Assembly: GCA_025356715.1 (NCBI GenBank)
Contig: JANXRU010000134.1
Coordinates: 1 to 13,737, forward strand
Direction: 5' to 3'
From: Bacteroidota bacterium
GTDB lineage: Bacteria; Bacteroidota; Bacteroidia; B-17B0; B-17BO
Length of the DNA: 13,737 nt
Shown: positions 1 through 6,588 of the stretch, piece by piece
Layout: every line of letters starts with the position of its first letter
Position numbering within the stretch: position 1 is the stretch's first letter
Translations under genes and position numbers: made by a program
Notes under the pieces: model-generated
Database searches by the model: none
Seen by the model: the letters and a program-made list of their open reading frames with translations, nothing else
Told to the model about the DNA's origin: nothing

Positions 1-147
1 TTAGCAATGGTTACTTTACAATTAGTAACGGAATTGCAGAAACAAAAAAATACAGCCGAAAAAGAGTTAAGCACTCTAAAAGAAGTGTTGGAAGATGTAG
101 AACAAATGTTGGTTCAACATCAAAAAAACATAACAGAAACAGAATAA
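1..147 (+). CDS. zapA: Cell division protein ZapA, C-terminal end (5' truncated by window)
   Basis: Forty-eight codons in frame 1 run from the window edge to a TAA stop. ZapA binds FtsZ in the cytoplasm and promotes bundling of its filaments at the division ring. The visible part starts with LAMVTLQLVTELQKQ and continues as a charged, leucine-spaced helix rich in E, K and Q, as expected for the C-terminal coiled coil through which ZapA dimers tetramerise. The N-terminal FtsZ-binding part is outside the window. The call rests on this helix plus synteny: in Bacteroidota zapA commonly lies directly upstream of rny, which follows here after 157 bp. Without the N-terminus another short coiled-coil protein cannot be fully excluded. 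Confidence 0.72.
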   Translation, partial: LAMVTLQLVTELQKQKNTAEKELSTLKEVLEDVEQMLVQHQKNITETE

Positions 148-158
148 AAATATCATAC

Positions 159-176
159 GTCTTTAAGTATAAAGAC
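159..176 (+). other. Small hairpin behind zapA
   Basis: GTCTTTA (159-165) and TAAAGAC (170-176) form a perfect 7-bp stem with a 4-nt loop, 11 nt past the zapA stop and 7 nt before the terminator stem. It is probably part of the zapA 3' untranslated region. It has no T-run of its own, so it is not a terminator by itself. Confidence 0.45.
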
Positions 177-183
177 CCATTTT

Positions 184-230
184 ACGCACAAACAGAGGAA
201 TTCGTTCTAAACTGTTTGTGCGTTTTTTAT
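184..230 (+). terminator. Intrinsic terminator of zapA
   Basis: ACGCACAAACAG (184-195) and CTGTTTGTGCGT (212-223) are perfect 12-bp inverted repeats around a 16-nt loop. Six T residues (223-228) follow immediately. This is a textbook intrinsic terminator on the plus strand. It implies that rny is mainly transcribed from its own promoter and not by read-through from zapA. Confidence 0.9.
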
Positions 231-237
231 TAATCAG

Positions 238-291
238 TATTTGGATAGTCGCCCCAAATAAAGGTTAAAACTAGTATAAACCACGTGCGAC
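238..291 (+). promoter_or_regulatory. Structured leader of rny
   Basis: Between the zapA terminator and rny, TATTTGG (238-244) pairs with CCAAATA (254-260) as a 7-bp hairpin. A second possible pairing, GTCGC (248-252) with GCGAC (287-291), uses the loop of the first, so the two compete in part. A poor match to the Bacteroidota promoter is also present: TTTG at 215-218, then TTTG at 240-243 preceded by AGTA where TAnn is expected. The RNA structure is seen in the sequence; any regulatory role is inference. Confidence 0.3.
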
Positions 292-304
292 ACAAAAAAC
301 AATT

Positions 305-1876
305 ATGAGTGTATTAGCGATTATATTTATTTCAATAGCCTTAATAGGCGGTGTTGTAGCAGGTTTTATGATTTCAAATTCTAAGCTTAACAAAAGTGGC
401 GAAATGGAAAAAGAAAACTTTCAAAAACAAAAAGAAAATATGCTTAAAGAAGCGGAAGTGAAAAACGAAGCCTTAAAGCAAGAGAAAATATTGCAAGCCA
501 AAGAAAAATTTTTACAATTAAAGGCTGAGCATGATAAAACGGTTAACGAACGCAATCAACATTTAGTAACCCTGGAAAATAAGGCTAAACAACGTGATAG
601 CGAATTAGCTAAAAAAGTAGAAGACGCCATTAGAAAAGATAAAGAATTGGATGCTCAAAAAGCTCAATTAACTAATCAAATGGACTTGTATAAAAAGAAA
701 AGCGAAGAAATTGAAAAATCTCACCGCCGACAAGTTGAACAACTCGAAAAACTATCCGGCTTAAGTGCAGAAGAAGCCAAAGCGCAATTAATAGAAAGCG
801 TAAAAGCAGAAGCGAAAACGGATGCCATGGCTTATATTAAAGATACCATGGATGAAGCTAAAATTAATGCTAATAAAGAGGCAAAGAAAATCATCATTCA
901 ATCCATTCAACGTTTAGCAACAGAAACAGCTATTGAAAATTCAGTGACTGTTTTTCATATTGAAAGTGATGAAATTAAAGGCCGTATTATTGGTCGTGAA
1001 GGTCGTAATATACGCGCATTAGAAGCAGCCACGGGCGTAGAAGTTATAGTAGATGATACACCAGACGCCATTACTTTATCTTGCTTTGATTCTATTCGTC
1101 GTGAGATCTGCCGTTTATCATTACATCAATTAGTTACAGATGGGCGTATTCACCCTGCTCGAATTGAGGAGATTGTGGAGAAAACCAAAAAAATGATAGA
1201 TGAAGAAATTATTGAAACTGGTAAACGTACGTGTATAGATTTAGGCATACATGGCTTACATCCCGAATTAATACGAATGGTTGGACGTATGAAGTACCGT
1301 TCATCTTATGGACAAAATTTATTACAACATAGCCGAGAAGTAGCCAATTTATGTGCTATTATGGCCTCCGAAATGGGATTAAATCCTAAAGTTGCTAAGC
1401 GTGCAGGCTTATTACACGATATTGGTAAAGTACCCGATGATGAACCAGAATTTCCGCATGCTATATTGGGTATGAAGTTGGCCGAAAAATATAAAGAAAA
1501 ACCAGAAGTTTGTAATGCCATTGGAGCCCATCATGATGAAGTAGAAATGGAAACATTGTATGCACCAATTGTACAAGTGTGTGACGCTATTAGTGGTGCT
1601 CGTCCAGGCGCACGCCGTGAGGTTGCTGAACAATACATGAAACGTTTGAAAGATTTAGAAGCCTTAGCTTTAGGTTATCCTGGTGTTGAAAAAACCTATG
1701 CAATTCAAGCGGGTAGAGAAGTGCGTGTTTTAGTATCTGCTGATAAAGTAGATGACAAAGGGTCGGAGCAATTGGCGTTTGATATTTCACAAAAAATACA
1801 AACTGAAATGACTTACCCAGGGCAAGTAAAAGTAACGGTAATACGTGAAATACGAGCCACGGCATATGCTAAGTAG
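305..1876 (+). CDS. rny: Ribonuclease Y
   Basis: RNase Y is a membrane-anchored endoribonuclease that starts the decay and processing of many mRNAs. The 523-residue length matches the family norm of about 520. Domains in order: one N-terminal membrane helix (about residues 3-23), a long charged coiled coil (about 28-195), a KH RNA-binding domain with [10 protein letters not shown] at 226-235 (GxxG loop GREG, 230-233), then a metal-dependent HD phosphohydrolase domain. Metal ligands visible in the HD domain are H342 (in QHSREV), H371-D372 (in LLHDIGK) and the AHHDE stretch around H409. A conserved C-terminal domain ends near [10 protein letters not shown]. The ATG at 305 gives the membrane anchor directly and no upstream in-frame start is needed. 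The gene lies alone between two terminators, so it appears to be monocistronic. Confidence 0.97.
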   Translation: MSVLAIIFISIALIGGVVAGFMISNSKLNKSGEMEKENFQKQKENMLKEAEVKNEALKQEKILQAKEKFLQLKAEHDKTVNERNQHLVTLENKAKQRDSELAKKVEDAIRKDKELDAQKAQLTNQMDLYKKKSEEIEKSHRRQVEQLEKLSGLSAEEAKAQLIESVKAEAKTDAMAYIKDTMDEAKINANKEAKKIIIQSIQRLATETAIENSVTVFHIESDEIKGRIIGREGRNIRALEAATGVEVIVDDTPDAITLSCFDSIRREICRLSLHQLVTDGRIHPARIEEIVEKTKKMIDEEIIETGKRTCIDLGIHGLHPELIRMVGRMKYRSSYGQNLLQHSREVANLCAIMASEMGLNPKVAKRAGLLHDIGKVPDDEPEFPHAILGMKLAEKYKEKPEVCNAIGAHHDEVEMETLYAPIVQVCDAISGARPGARREVAEQYMKRLKDLEALALGYPGVEKTYAIQAGREVRVLVSADKVDDKGSEQLAFDISQKIQTEMTYPGQVKVTVIREIRATAYAK

Positions 1877-1895
1877 AAGATGAATTTTATCTATT

Positions 1896-1936
1896 ACACC
1901 TGTCAGGTTTTAAAAATCTGACAGGTGTTTTTGTTT
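1896..1936 (+). terminator. Intrinsic terminator of rny
   Basis: ACACCTGTCAG (1896-1906) and CTGACAGGTGT (1918-1928) form a perfect 11-bp stem. Its apex can extend by G-T and A-T pairs through 1907-1917. The strand continues TTTTTGTTTT, giving a U-tract. It starts 20 nt after the rny stop. Hairpins built on ACCTGTCAG/CTGACAGGT are, from general knowledge, a common terminator style in this phylum. Confidence 0.88.
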
Positions 1937-2144
1937 TACAAGCATTTTTGTATTTTTTGATAAAAGAATTTTAAAATAAAATCTTCCAATCTTGCAATTT
2001 CAGAACTAAAAAGTATTTTTATATATTAGCCCGTTATCGAGGACTCATCGCCCGTGAGCAGAATCATTAAAGGTGATTATATTTATTGTATGTCAACAAA
2101 ATGTAAAGCGATAGTGTCTAAAATTGATTATTTAAAATTAACCA
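1937..2144. other. Non-coding stretch downstream of rny
   Basis: This is the gene-free part of the 372-bp gap between rny and the S41 gene, before the palindromes. It is A+T-rich with a short G+C-richer patch near 2030-2060 that includes CTCA/TGAG arms. The only open frame is a 21-codon one at 2090-2155 that runs into the next hairpin and has no coding signature. I see no promoter or RNA gene that can be defended. Confidence 0.5.
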
Positions 2145-2216
2145 GTCACGGCTAAAAGTCCGTGACAACTGAGATTCAGTATCTGTTGTCACTCTAAAAC
2201 AAGTTCAGGGTGACAA
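2145..2216. repeat. Overlapping palindromes with GTCAC/GTGAC arms
   Basis: Hairpin A pairs GTCACGG (2145-2151) with CCGTGAC (2160-2166). Hairpin C pairs TTGTCACTCT (2186-2195) with AGGGTGACAA (2207-2216), with one G-T wobble. A third pairing, GTGACAAC (2162-2169) with GTTGTCAC (2185-2192), shares arms with both and would exclude them. The block lies between the 3' ends of rny and the S41 gene, 33 bp past the S41 stop. No T-run follows on either strand, so it does not look like a classical terminator. It is probably a dispersed intergenic palindromic element: one arm, AGGGTGACA, recurs at 10990-10998. Confidence 0.6.
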
Positions 2217-2248
2217 AACTTTAGACTAAATATAATTTACATTTTATT

Positions 2249-3682
2249 TTACTTCAATTCCAATACCTTATTCAAATCAACATCTATACCTTGTAGCACA
2301 TCATTAGTGCTATAAGTTGTTTTAATATCAGGTATTAAACCATAACCATTATTGGTAACATTGATGTTATGGTAAATATGATAATATGGAATAAATACAC
2401 GCACTTTGGTATTTGGTAAAATAATGTTGCCACTCACAATAGCATTGCTTCCAGCAATGTTTCCGCCAGTTTCTTCGCCTACAATTGTAGCATTGGCTTT
2501 ATATTTTAAATAAGTTGCCGCAATACAACTCATCGAAAAAGATTTACCATTAACTAATACAGCTAATTTCCCTCGATAAGCATTTCTATGTTTAGGGAAA
2601 TGAAATGCATAGTGCCTTAATCGCCCGTGTTTAAAATACTCTAGTGGCGATAGCGTAAATAATAAGGGCGTTATGCGAGTAAAGAATCCCATCTTAAATC
2701 GAATATTAAAGGGTAATAAATTTGGTTTTCTATCAAATGAAAGTACCGTCGGTTTATGAATTAAATATGATAATAAATTCATGCCAACTGCTATTTGCCC
2801 ACCACCATTATCTCTCAAGTCAACAACTAAATTAGTGATTTTTTTTCTTCTAATATCTTTAAATGATTTTCGCATAAATCGTCGCCAATGGTTTCCTCCA
2901 AAACTATTGATATCAATAACAGCTACTGTTGTATCTTGTTTAGGAAAAAAATACGTGCAAGTTTTTGTTTTTAAAACAGGAACCATCGTATCTTTTTTTT
3001 GTAAGATAACAGTATCCTTTTGAGATGAAATGGCGTTTATGGTGTAACTAGAAATTGTGCCATTAGTTTGTTTTACAGTAAGTGCGTAAGGCGTATGAAA
3101 GCCATAACAAAAAGAATAATAGTATTTAAACCATTCGTTTTTGATACCTTGTTTTTGATACGTTTGATTATAACCATCTGTTGTGTAAATAGTATTTATC
3201 CTTGCTAAAACCTGATGGATAGGGTGGTAATCGATACTGATAATTTCATCTCCTGCCACAATAGTAGAATCGTTTGATAAATTATTTAAAATAAAAACAC
3301 GGTTAGTGTCAACTACAAAGGCATTAAGGGGAAGAATTGGTCTATTTAATTTTTCAATGGCTTTAGCATACGCCTTTGAACTGCTTACATCCGTATGTCC
3401 ACAACCAATTTTAGCTACAATTTGTTTGAGGTAAAAGCGTATTTGCATTTCAGATAAAGGCATTTCAATTTTCGACTTGGTTCGCATCACAAAAGCGTGT
3501 AACGAATCTTTAGAAATATAGCGAAAAGGATCGGGATGAAATTTAAGTAAATACTTCTCTGTGTAATCAATATCTTCTATAACCTCTTGAATAGAGTACT
3601 TATGGGTTATATCAAATTCTTTATGCTGTGAGGAACTCGTAACATAAAGTAAAATAAATATACTATTTAAAATAAGTTTCAC
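2249..3682 (-). CDS. Secreted S41-family (tail-specific protease-like) peptidase
   Basis: A predicted exported serine-peptidase homologue of 477 residues. It opens with a hydrophobic signal segment (MKLILNSIFILLYVTSS, 1-17). Family landmarks follow in order: IGCGHTD near 92-98, a PDZ-like VAGDEIISID (142-151), the S41 core motif VVDLRDNGGG (286-295), the nucleophile region VLVNGKSFSMS (375-385) with candidate serines 381, 383 and 385, GEETGGNIAGS (402-412), and a final GLIPDI (448-453). The Lys seen in CtpA/Prc peptidases is missing from the GEETGG stretch, so it fits the S41B-like type or is an altered relative. Its substrate cannot be told. The start is GTG at 3682, because later Met codons would remove the signal peptide. 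It follows gldC by 41 nt on the same strand with no terminator between, so cotranscription is likely. Confidence 0.85.
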   Translation of the reverse strand: MKLILNSIFILLYVTSSSQHKEFDITHKYSIQEVIEDIDYTEKYLLKFHPDPFRYISKDSLHAFVMRTKSKIEMPLSEMQIRFYLKQIVAKIGCGHTDVSSSKAYAKAIEKLNRPILPLNAFVVDTNRVFILNNLSNDSTIVAGDEIISIDYHPIHQVLARINTIYTTDGYNQTYQKQGIKNEWFKYYYSFCYGFHTPYALTVKQTNGTISSYTINAISSQKDTVILQKKDTMVPVLKTKTCTYFFPKQDTTVAVIDINSFGGNHWRRFMRKSFKDIRRKKITNLVVDLRDNGGGQIAVGMNLLSYLIHKPTVLSFDRKPNLLPFNIRFKMGFFTRITPLLFTLSPLEYFKHGRLRHYAFHFPKHRNAYRGKLAVLVNGKSFSMSCIAATYLKYKANATIVGEETGGNIAGSNAIVSGNIILPNTKVRVFIPYYHIYHNINVTNNGYGLIPDIKTTYSTNDVLQGIDVDLNKVLELK

Positions 3683-3723
3683 TTGATAAATAGTATTCTA
3701 TGTTTCTATATGGTTAAGTCTAA

Positions 3724-4053
3724 CTAATCATTAGCTAATACACCCATTCTTCGCCCTAATCCACTCATGTATTCACGAATGTCTTTCACTGTAGCATCAT
3801 CATTAGTAGCACGTAAATACGTGTCGGTTAAAGTTGTAATATTTTGATGAAAAAACTTTTTCATTTCTTCTACACTCATTTCTTTAGTCCATAAATCAAT
3901 ACGCATGGTATTGTTTTCTTTTTCATCCCAAAGCGCTAACATCATACTTTTACAAATGCTTCCTTCTTGCGCGTCTGGAGCTTCCCATTCAATTTTATGT
4001 GGTAATTGGTTTTCATCAACCGTAATTTTCAATTTAATTTCAGATGTTATCAT
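3724..4053 (-). CDS. gldC: Gliding motility protein GldC
   Basis: A 109-residue soluble protein with no signal peptide or membrane helix. The pattern SEIKLKITVDEN near the N-terminus, then LALWDEKE, RIDLWTKEMSVEEMKKFF and TDTYLRATNDD, matches my recollection of GldC, a small protein of the Bacteroidota gliding machinery first described beside gldB in Flavobacterium johnsoniae. There it supports gliding but is less essential than the core Gld proteins. Length fits the family. The usual partner gldB is not beside it here: the upstream neighbour is a divergent rRNA methyltransferase and the downstream one an S41 peptidase. The ATG at 4053 sits in sequence that is repeated 80 bp upstream (see repeats). 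Presence of gldC does not prove the organism glides. Confidence 0.85.
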   Translation of the reverse strand: MITSEIKLKITVDENQLPHKIEWEAPDAQEGSICKSMMLALWDEKENNTMRIDLWTKEMSVEEMKKFFHQNITTLTDTYLRATNDDATVKDIREYMSGLGRRMGVLAND

Positions 4054-4065
4054 AGTTAATTTTTT
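4039..4065 (-). repeat. gldC start-region repeat, copy at the real start
   Basis: This 27-bp segment covers the gldC start codon (4051-4053), about four following codons and the AT-rich bases before it. It matches 4119-4145 at all but one position, an exact 80-bp offset. On the minus strand it reads AAAAATTAACT, ATG, then codons for Ile-Thr-Ser-Glu. Confidence 0.8.
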
Positions 4066-4091
4066 TAGTTGTCATCTGCTATATTTATTAT

Positions 4092-4133
4092 CTATTTTTT
4101 TATAAATGAAATAAATAGTTCAGATGTTGTCAT
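4092..4133 (-). CDS. Possible 13-codon upstream ORF in the gldC leader
   Basis: The upstream repeat copy opens a short frame reading MTTSELFISFIKK and a TAG stop, ending 38 nt before the gldC ATG. The first five residues mirror gldC's MITSE. If the promoter at 4196-4203 is used, this frame lies inside the gldC 5' leader with the same upstream bases as gldC itself, so it may be translated. It could act as a leader peptide or be a non-functional relic. Only the duplication is seen directly. Confidence 0.25.
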   Translation of the reverse strand: MTTSELFISFIKK

Positions 4134-4145
4134 AGTTAATTTTTT
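4119..4145 (-). repeat. gldC start-region repeat, upstream copy
   Basis: This is the second copy of the 27-bp repeat, 80 bp upstream of gldC's start in the direction of transcription. It keeps the ATG (4131-4133). The single difference turns the second codon from ATA to ACA. Outside the 27 bp the two copies diverge at once, which is consistent with an old short duplication. Confidence 0.8.
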
Positions 4146-4195
4146 AATGATTTAAATTGGCTATAACACCAAAATGCTTATAATTTTATGAACAA

Positions 4196-4203
4196 CAAAT
4201 TTA
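4196..4203 (-). promoter_or_regulatory. Candidate -7 box for gldC (and the S41 gene)
   Basis: The minus strand reads TAAATTTG, a full match to the Bacteroidota TAnnTTTG box. A TTTG lies upstream at 4228-4231, but with a 24-nt spacer, longer than the usual 19 or so. Transcription would begin near 4189 and give a leader of roughly 135 nt that contains the duplicated gldC start. Confidence 0.4.
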
Positions 4204-4247
4204 GTTAAAAAATTAGTTTTAAAAGCCCAAAACAATCAATTATCCTA

Positions 4248-4255
4248 TACATTTG
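4248..4255 (+). promoter_or_regulatory. Candidate -7 box abutting the methyltransferase start
   Basis: The sequence TACATTTG fully matches TAnnTTTG and ends only 4 nt before the ATG at 4260. With a normal spacing the transcript would start at or next to the ATG, making it leaderless or nearly so. No TTTG occurs at the expected -33 position; only an AT-rich TTTT near 4217-4220. Confidence 0.4.
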
Positions 4256-4259
4256 TAAT

Positions 4260-5444
4260 ATGACAGAATATCCAAAATTAATACTACACAATGGCAAAGA
4301 GGAGCCTATACAACGTTTTCACCCATGGGTGTTTTCAGGTGCCATTAAAATAACCGATTCTAATATTGTGGATGGCGATATTGTAGAAATTTATTCCGCC
4401 AAACAGCAGTTTTTAGGCATGGCTCATTACCAAAAAGCTAGTATTACCGCTCGTATTATTTCATTTAGCAAACAACAAATTGATGTTACTTTTTGGGCAA
4501 AAAAAATAGAAAAAGCCTTAGCCTTTCGTGGATTTTTAAACTTAGCCAATAATCCAAGCACCAACGTCTTTCGTTTAGTATTTGGCGAAGGCGATGGCTT
4601 ACCAGGCCTAATCATGGATTATTACGATGGGCACATTGTTTTTCAGGCACATAGTATTGGAATGCATAGGAGTCGAATTGATATTACGGAAGCATTACAC
4701 CAAGTATTTAAATTAGGACTAAAATCAGTGTATGATAAAAGTTCGGAAACTTTACCAGGACACTATGCGTTGAATTTAACCAACGAATATTTGTTTGGTT
4801 CTTGTAATGAGGAGTTAGTGGTAGTTGAAAACGGTGTGAAATTTTATATTGATTTTATCAATGGACAAAAAACAGGTTTCTTTATCGACCAGCGGGAAAA
4901 CAGAAGTTTATTAGGAACTTATAGTAAAGATAAACGCGTTTTAAATACGTTTTCATACACAGGAGGATTTTCAATGTATGCTGCCAAACATGGTTGTAGC
5001 ATGGTTCATTCGGTTGATTCAAGTGCTAAAGCCATTGATTTATGTAACAAAAATGCAACGCTAAATAATGTTACTAATCACGAAGGTTTTGCGGTTGATA
5101 CCTTTGATTATTTGAAAGATCATGGGAAAGATTATGATGTTATTATTTTAGACCCTCCCGCTTTCGCAAAAAGTAAAGATGTATCTCATAACGCTGTGAT
5201 TGGCTACAAACGTCTGAATGCAATGGCTTTACAAAACATAAAAAAGGGTGGTATATTATTTACATTTTCTTGTTCGGGTGTTATTGATAAAAAATTGTTT
5301 TATAATAGTGTAACGGCCGGTGCGATTGAATCTCGTCGGCATTTGAAATTATTACATACCATTTCTCAACCAGCCGATCATACCATTACTCCTAATTTTC
5401 CTGAAGGAGAGTATTTGAAAGGTTTAGTGTTTTATGTAGAGTAA
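4260..5444 (+). CDS. rlmI: Class I SAM-dependent rRNA methyltransferase, RlmI/RlmK family
   Basis: A 394-residue cytosolic enzyme predicted to methylate 23S rRNA using S-adenosylmethionine. E. coli RlmI makes m5C1962, but the target of this homologue is inferred from family only. An N-terminal PUA-type RNA-binding domain (about 1-75) carries RFHPWVFSG (19-27). It is followed by FRLVFGEGDGLPGLIMD (104-120) and FYIDFINGQKTGFFIDQREN (195-214). The SAM-binding motif I is NTFSYTGGF (229-237) and the catalytic-site motif is LDPPAFAKSK around 298-302. FSCSG near the C-terminus, with its Cys, is also typical. The ATG at 4260 places HPWVFSG at the usual distance from the N-terminus, which supports this start. 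The gene is transcribed divergently from gldC. Confidence 0.9.
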   Translation: MTEYPKLILHNGKEEPIQRFHPWVFSGAIKITDSNIVDGDIVEIYSAKQQFLGMAHYQKASITARIISFSKQQIDVTFWAKKIEKALAFRGFLNLANNPSTNVFRLVFGEGDGLPGLIMDYYDGHIVFQAHSIGMHRSRIDITEALHQVFKLGLKSVYDKSSETLPGHYALNLTNEYLFGSCNEELVVVENGVKFYIDFINGQKTGFFIDQRENRSLLGTYSKDKRVLNTFSYTGGFSMYAAKHGCSMVHSVDSSAKAIDLCNKNATLNNVTNHEGFAVDTFDYLKDHGKDYDVIILDPPAFAKSKDVSHNAVIGYKRLNAMALQNIKKGGILFTFSCSGVIDKKLFYNSVTAGAIESRRHLKLLHTISQPADHTITPNFPEGEYLKGLVFYVE

Positions 5445-5451
5445 AAAATAA

Positions 5452-5479
5452 TTTGATAATTTGGCGATGTGTAATTTTG
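5452..5479 (+). promoter_or_regulatory. Candidate promoter for the ABC transporter genes
   Basis: TAATTTTG at 5472-5479 matches TAnnTTTG. A TTTG at 5452-5455 could serve as the -33 element, although the 16-nt spacer is somewhat short. Transcription would start near 5486, leaving a leader of about 40 nt before the ATG at 5527. The preceding methyltransferase has no visible terminator, so read-through is also possible. Confidence 0.4.
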
Positions 5480-5526
5480 ATAATAAAAACCATATTCACT
5501 GTTTTCCTAAATTGAAAAAATAAAAA

Positions 5527-6477
5527 ATGGCACCTATCTTAGAAGTAAAAAACATATATAAAAACTACGCCAAACATGTTGCTTTAAATAACGTAAGCTT
5601 AGTAGTTGAACCACAAAAAATATTTGGTCTATTAGGGCCTAATGGTGCAGGAAAAACGTCGTTAATCCGAATCATTAATCAAATTACTGGTCCAGATAGT
5701 GGCGAAGTAATTTTTAATGGAGAACGACTAAACCCTAAACATGTTGATTACATTGGCTATTTACCTGAGGAAAGAGGTTTGTATAAAAAAATGTCGGTAG
5801 GTGAACAGGTAATGTATTTGGCTCAATTAAAGGGTTTAAAAAAAGCGGATGCTAAACAAAAATTACAAGCTTGGTTCAAGAAATTTGAAATAGAAAGTTG
5901 GTGGGATAAAAAAATTGAAGAGTTGAGTAAGGGCATGCAACAAAAAGTACAATTTATTGTAACTGTTTTGCACGAACCAAAATTATTAATATTAGATGAG
6001 CCTTTTAGTGGTTTTGATCCTATTAACGCTCAGCTCATCAAAAATGAAATTTTAGAATTAAGAGATAAAGGCGCTACGATTATTTTTTCAACTCATAATA
6101 TGGGCAGTGTAGAAGAGTTGTGTGATAACATTGCACTCATTAATAAATCAGAAAAACTATTGGACGGTTCAGTTAAAGAAATTCGTGATACTTATAAAAC
6201 CAATATGTTTAACATTACCTTTAAAGGGAATTTAATGGGATTTATTAATGCCTTATGGGCAGGCGCGGAATTAATTGATAAAAAATCGGCAGGAGATATC
6301 CATACGGTTACTATTAAAATATTACGACGAAATAAGCCAAATGACCTACTACAGGCTGTTTTAAGTAATGCGGAGATTTTAGCCTTTAATGAAATTGTTC
6401 CTTCTATGAACGATATTTTTATTTCGGTAGTAGAAAACAAAGCCACCTTACATACACAAGACGCATTTACGGAGTAG
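5527..6477 (+). CDS. ABC exporter ATP-binding subunit (NatA/YhaQ-like)
   Basis: A 316-residue nucleotide-binding subunit that should power the permease encoded next. Motifs in order: Walker A GPNGAGKT (37-44), GYLPEERGLY (77-86) where the Q-loop Gln is replaced by Glu, signature LSKGMQQKVQ (133-142), Walker B LLILDEP (153-159), D-loop SGFD (161-164) and the H-loop His190 in STHNM. The Glu in the Q-loop region is, as I recall, usual in the NatA/YhaQ branch. After the NBD, about 100 residues form the C-terminal extension typical of these exporters (DUF4162-like). The substrate is unknown; relatives are linked to Na+ or drug export, but that cannot be carried over. Confidence 0.92.
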   Translation: MAPILEVKNIYKNYAKHVALNNVSLVVEPQKIFGLLGPNGAGKTSLIRIINQITGPDSGEVIFNGERLNPKHVDYIGYLPEERGLYKKMSVGEQVMYLAQLKGLKKADAKQKLQAWFKKFEIESWWDKKIEELSKGMQQKVQFIVTVLHEPKLLILDEPFSGFDPINAQLIKNEILELRDKGATIIFSTHNMGSVEELCDNIALINKSEKLLDGSVKEIRDTYKTNMFNITFKGNLMGFINALWAGAELIDKKSAGDIHTVTIKILRRNKPNDLLQAVLSNAEILAFNEIVPSMNDIFISVVENKATLHTQDAFTE

Positions 6478-6588
6478 TTGAATTACTGAAAATGTTACGA
6501 AGCACAATAATCACTACTGAAAAACATTATAAACTACATAAATTATCTAGCACTTATAACTTATAATTTATCATTCATAACTATATAC
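6478..6588 (+). other. Spacer between ABC ATPase and permease genes
   Basis: A 111-bp A+T-rich gap. It contains a short tandem repeat: ACTTATA at 6552-6558 and again at 6559-6565, followed by a degenerate ATTTAT. There is also a loose pair of ACTGAAAA words. No terminator and no TAnnTTTG box are present, so the two genes are probably still cotranscribed. Confidence 0.5.

Noticed and set aside
2090..2155. 21-codon plus-strand frame downstream of rny
   Set aside because: It runs into the palindrome block, has no recognisable product, and short frames are expected by chance here.
2781..3023. 80-codon plus-strand frame inside the S41 gene
   Set aside because: It is a shadow of the minus-strand S41 coding sequence, which has family motifs across this stretch.
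6552..6571. ACTTATA tandem repeat between the ABC genes as a CRISPR or phase-variation tract
   Set aside because: Only two exact units plus a degenerate one, in a non-coding A+T-rich spacer; no spacer-repeat pattern and no coding frame affected.
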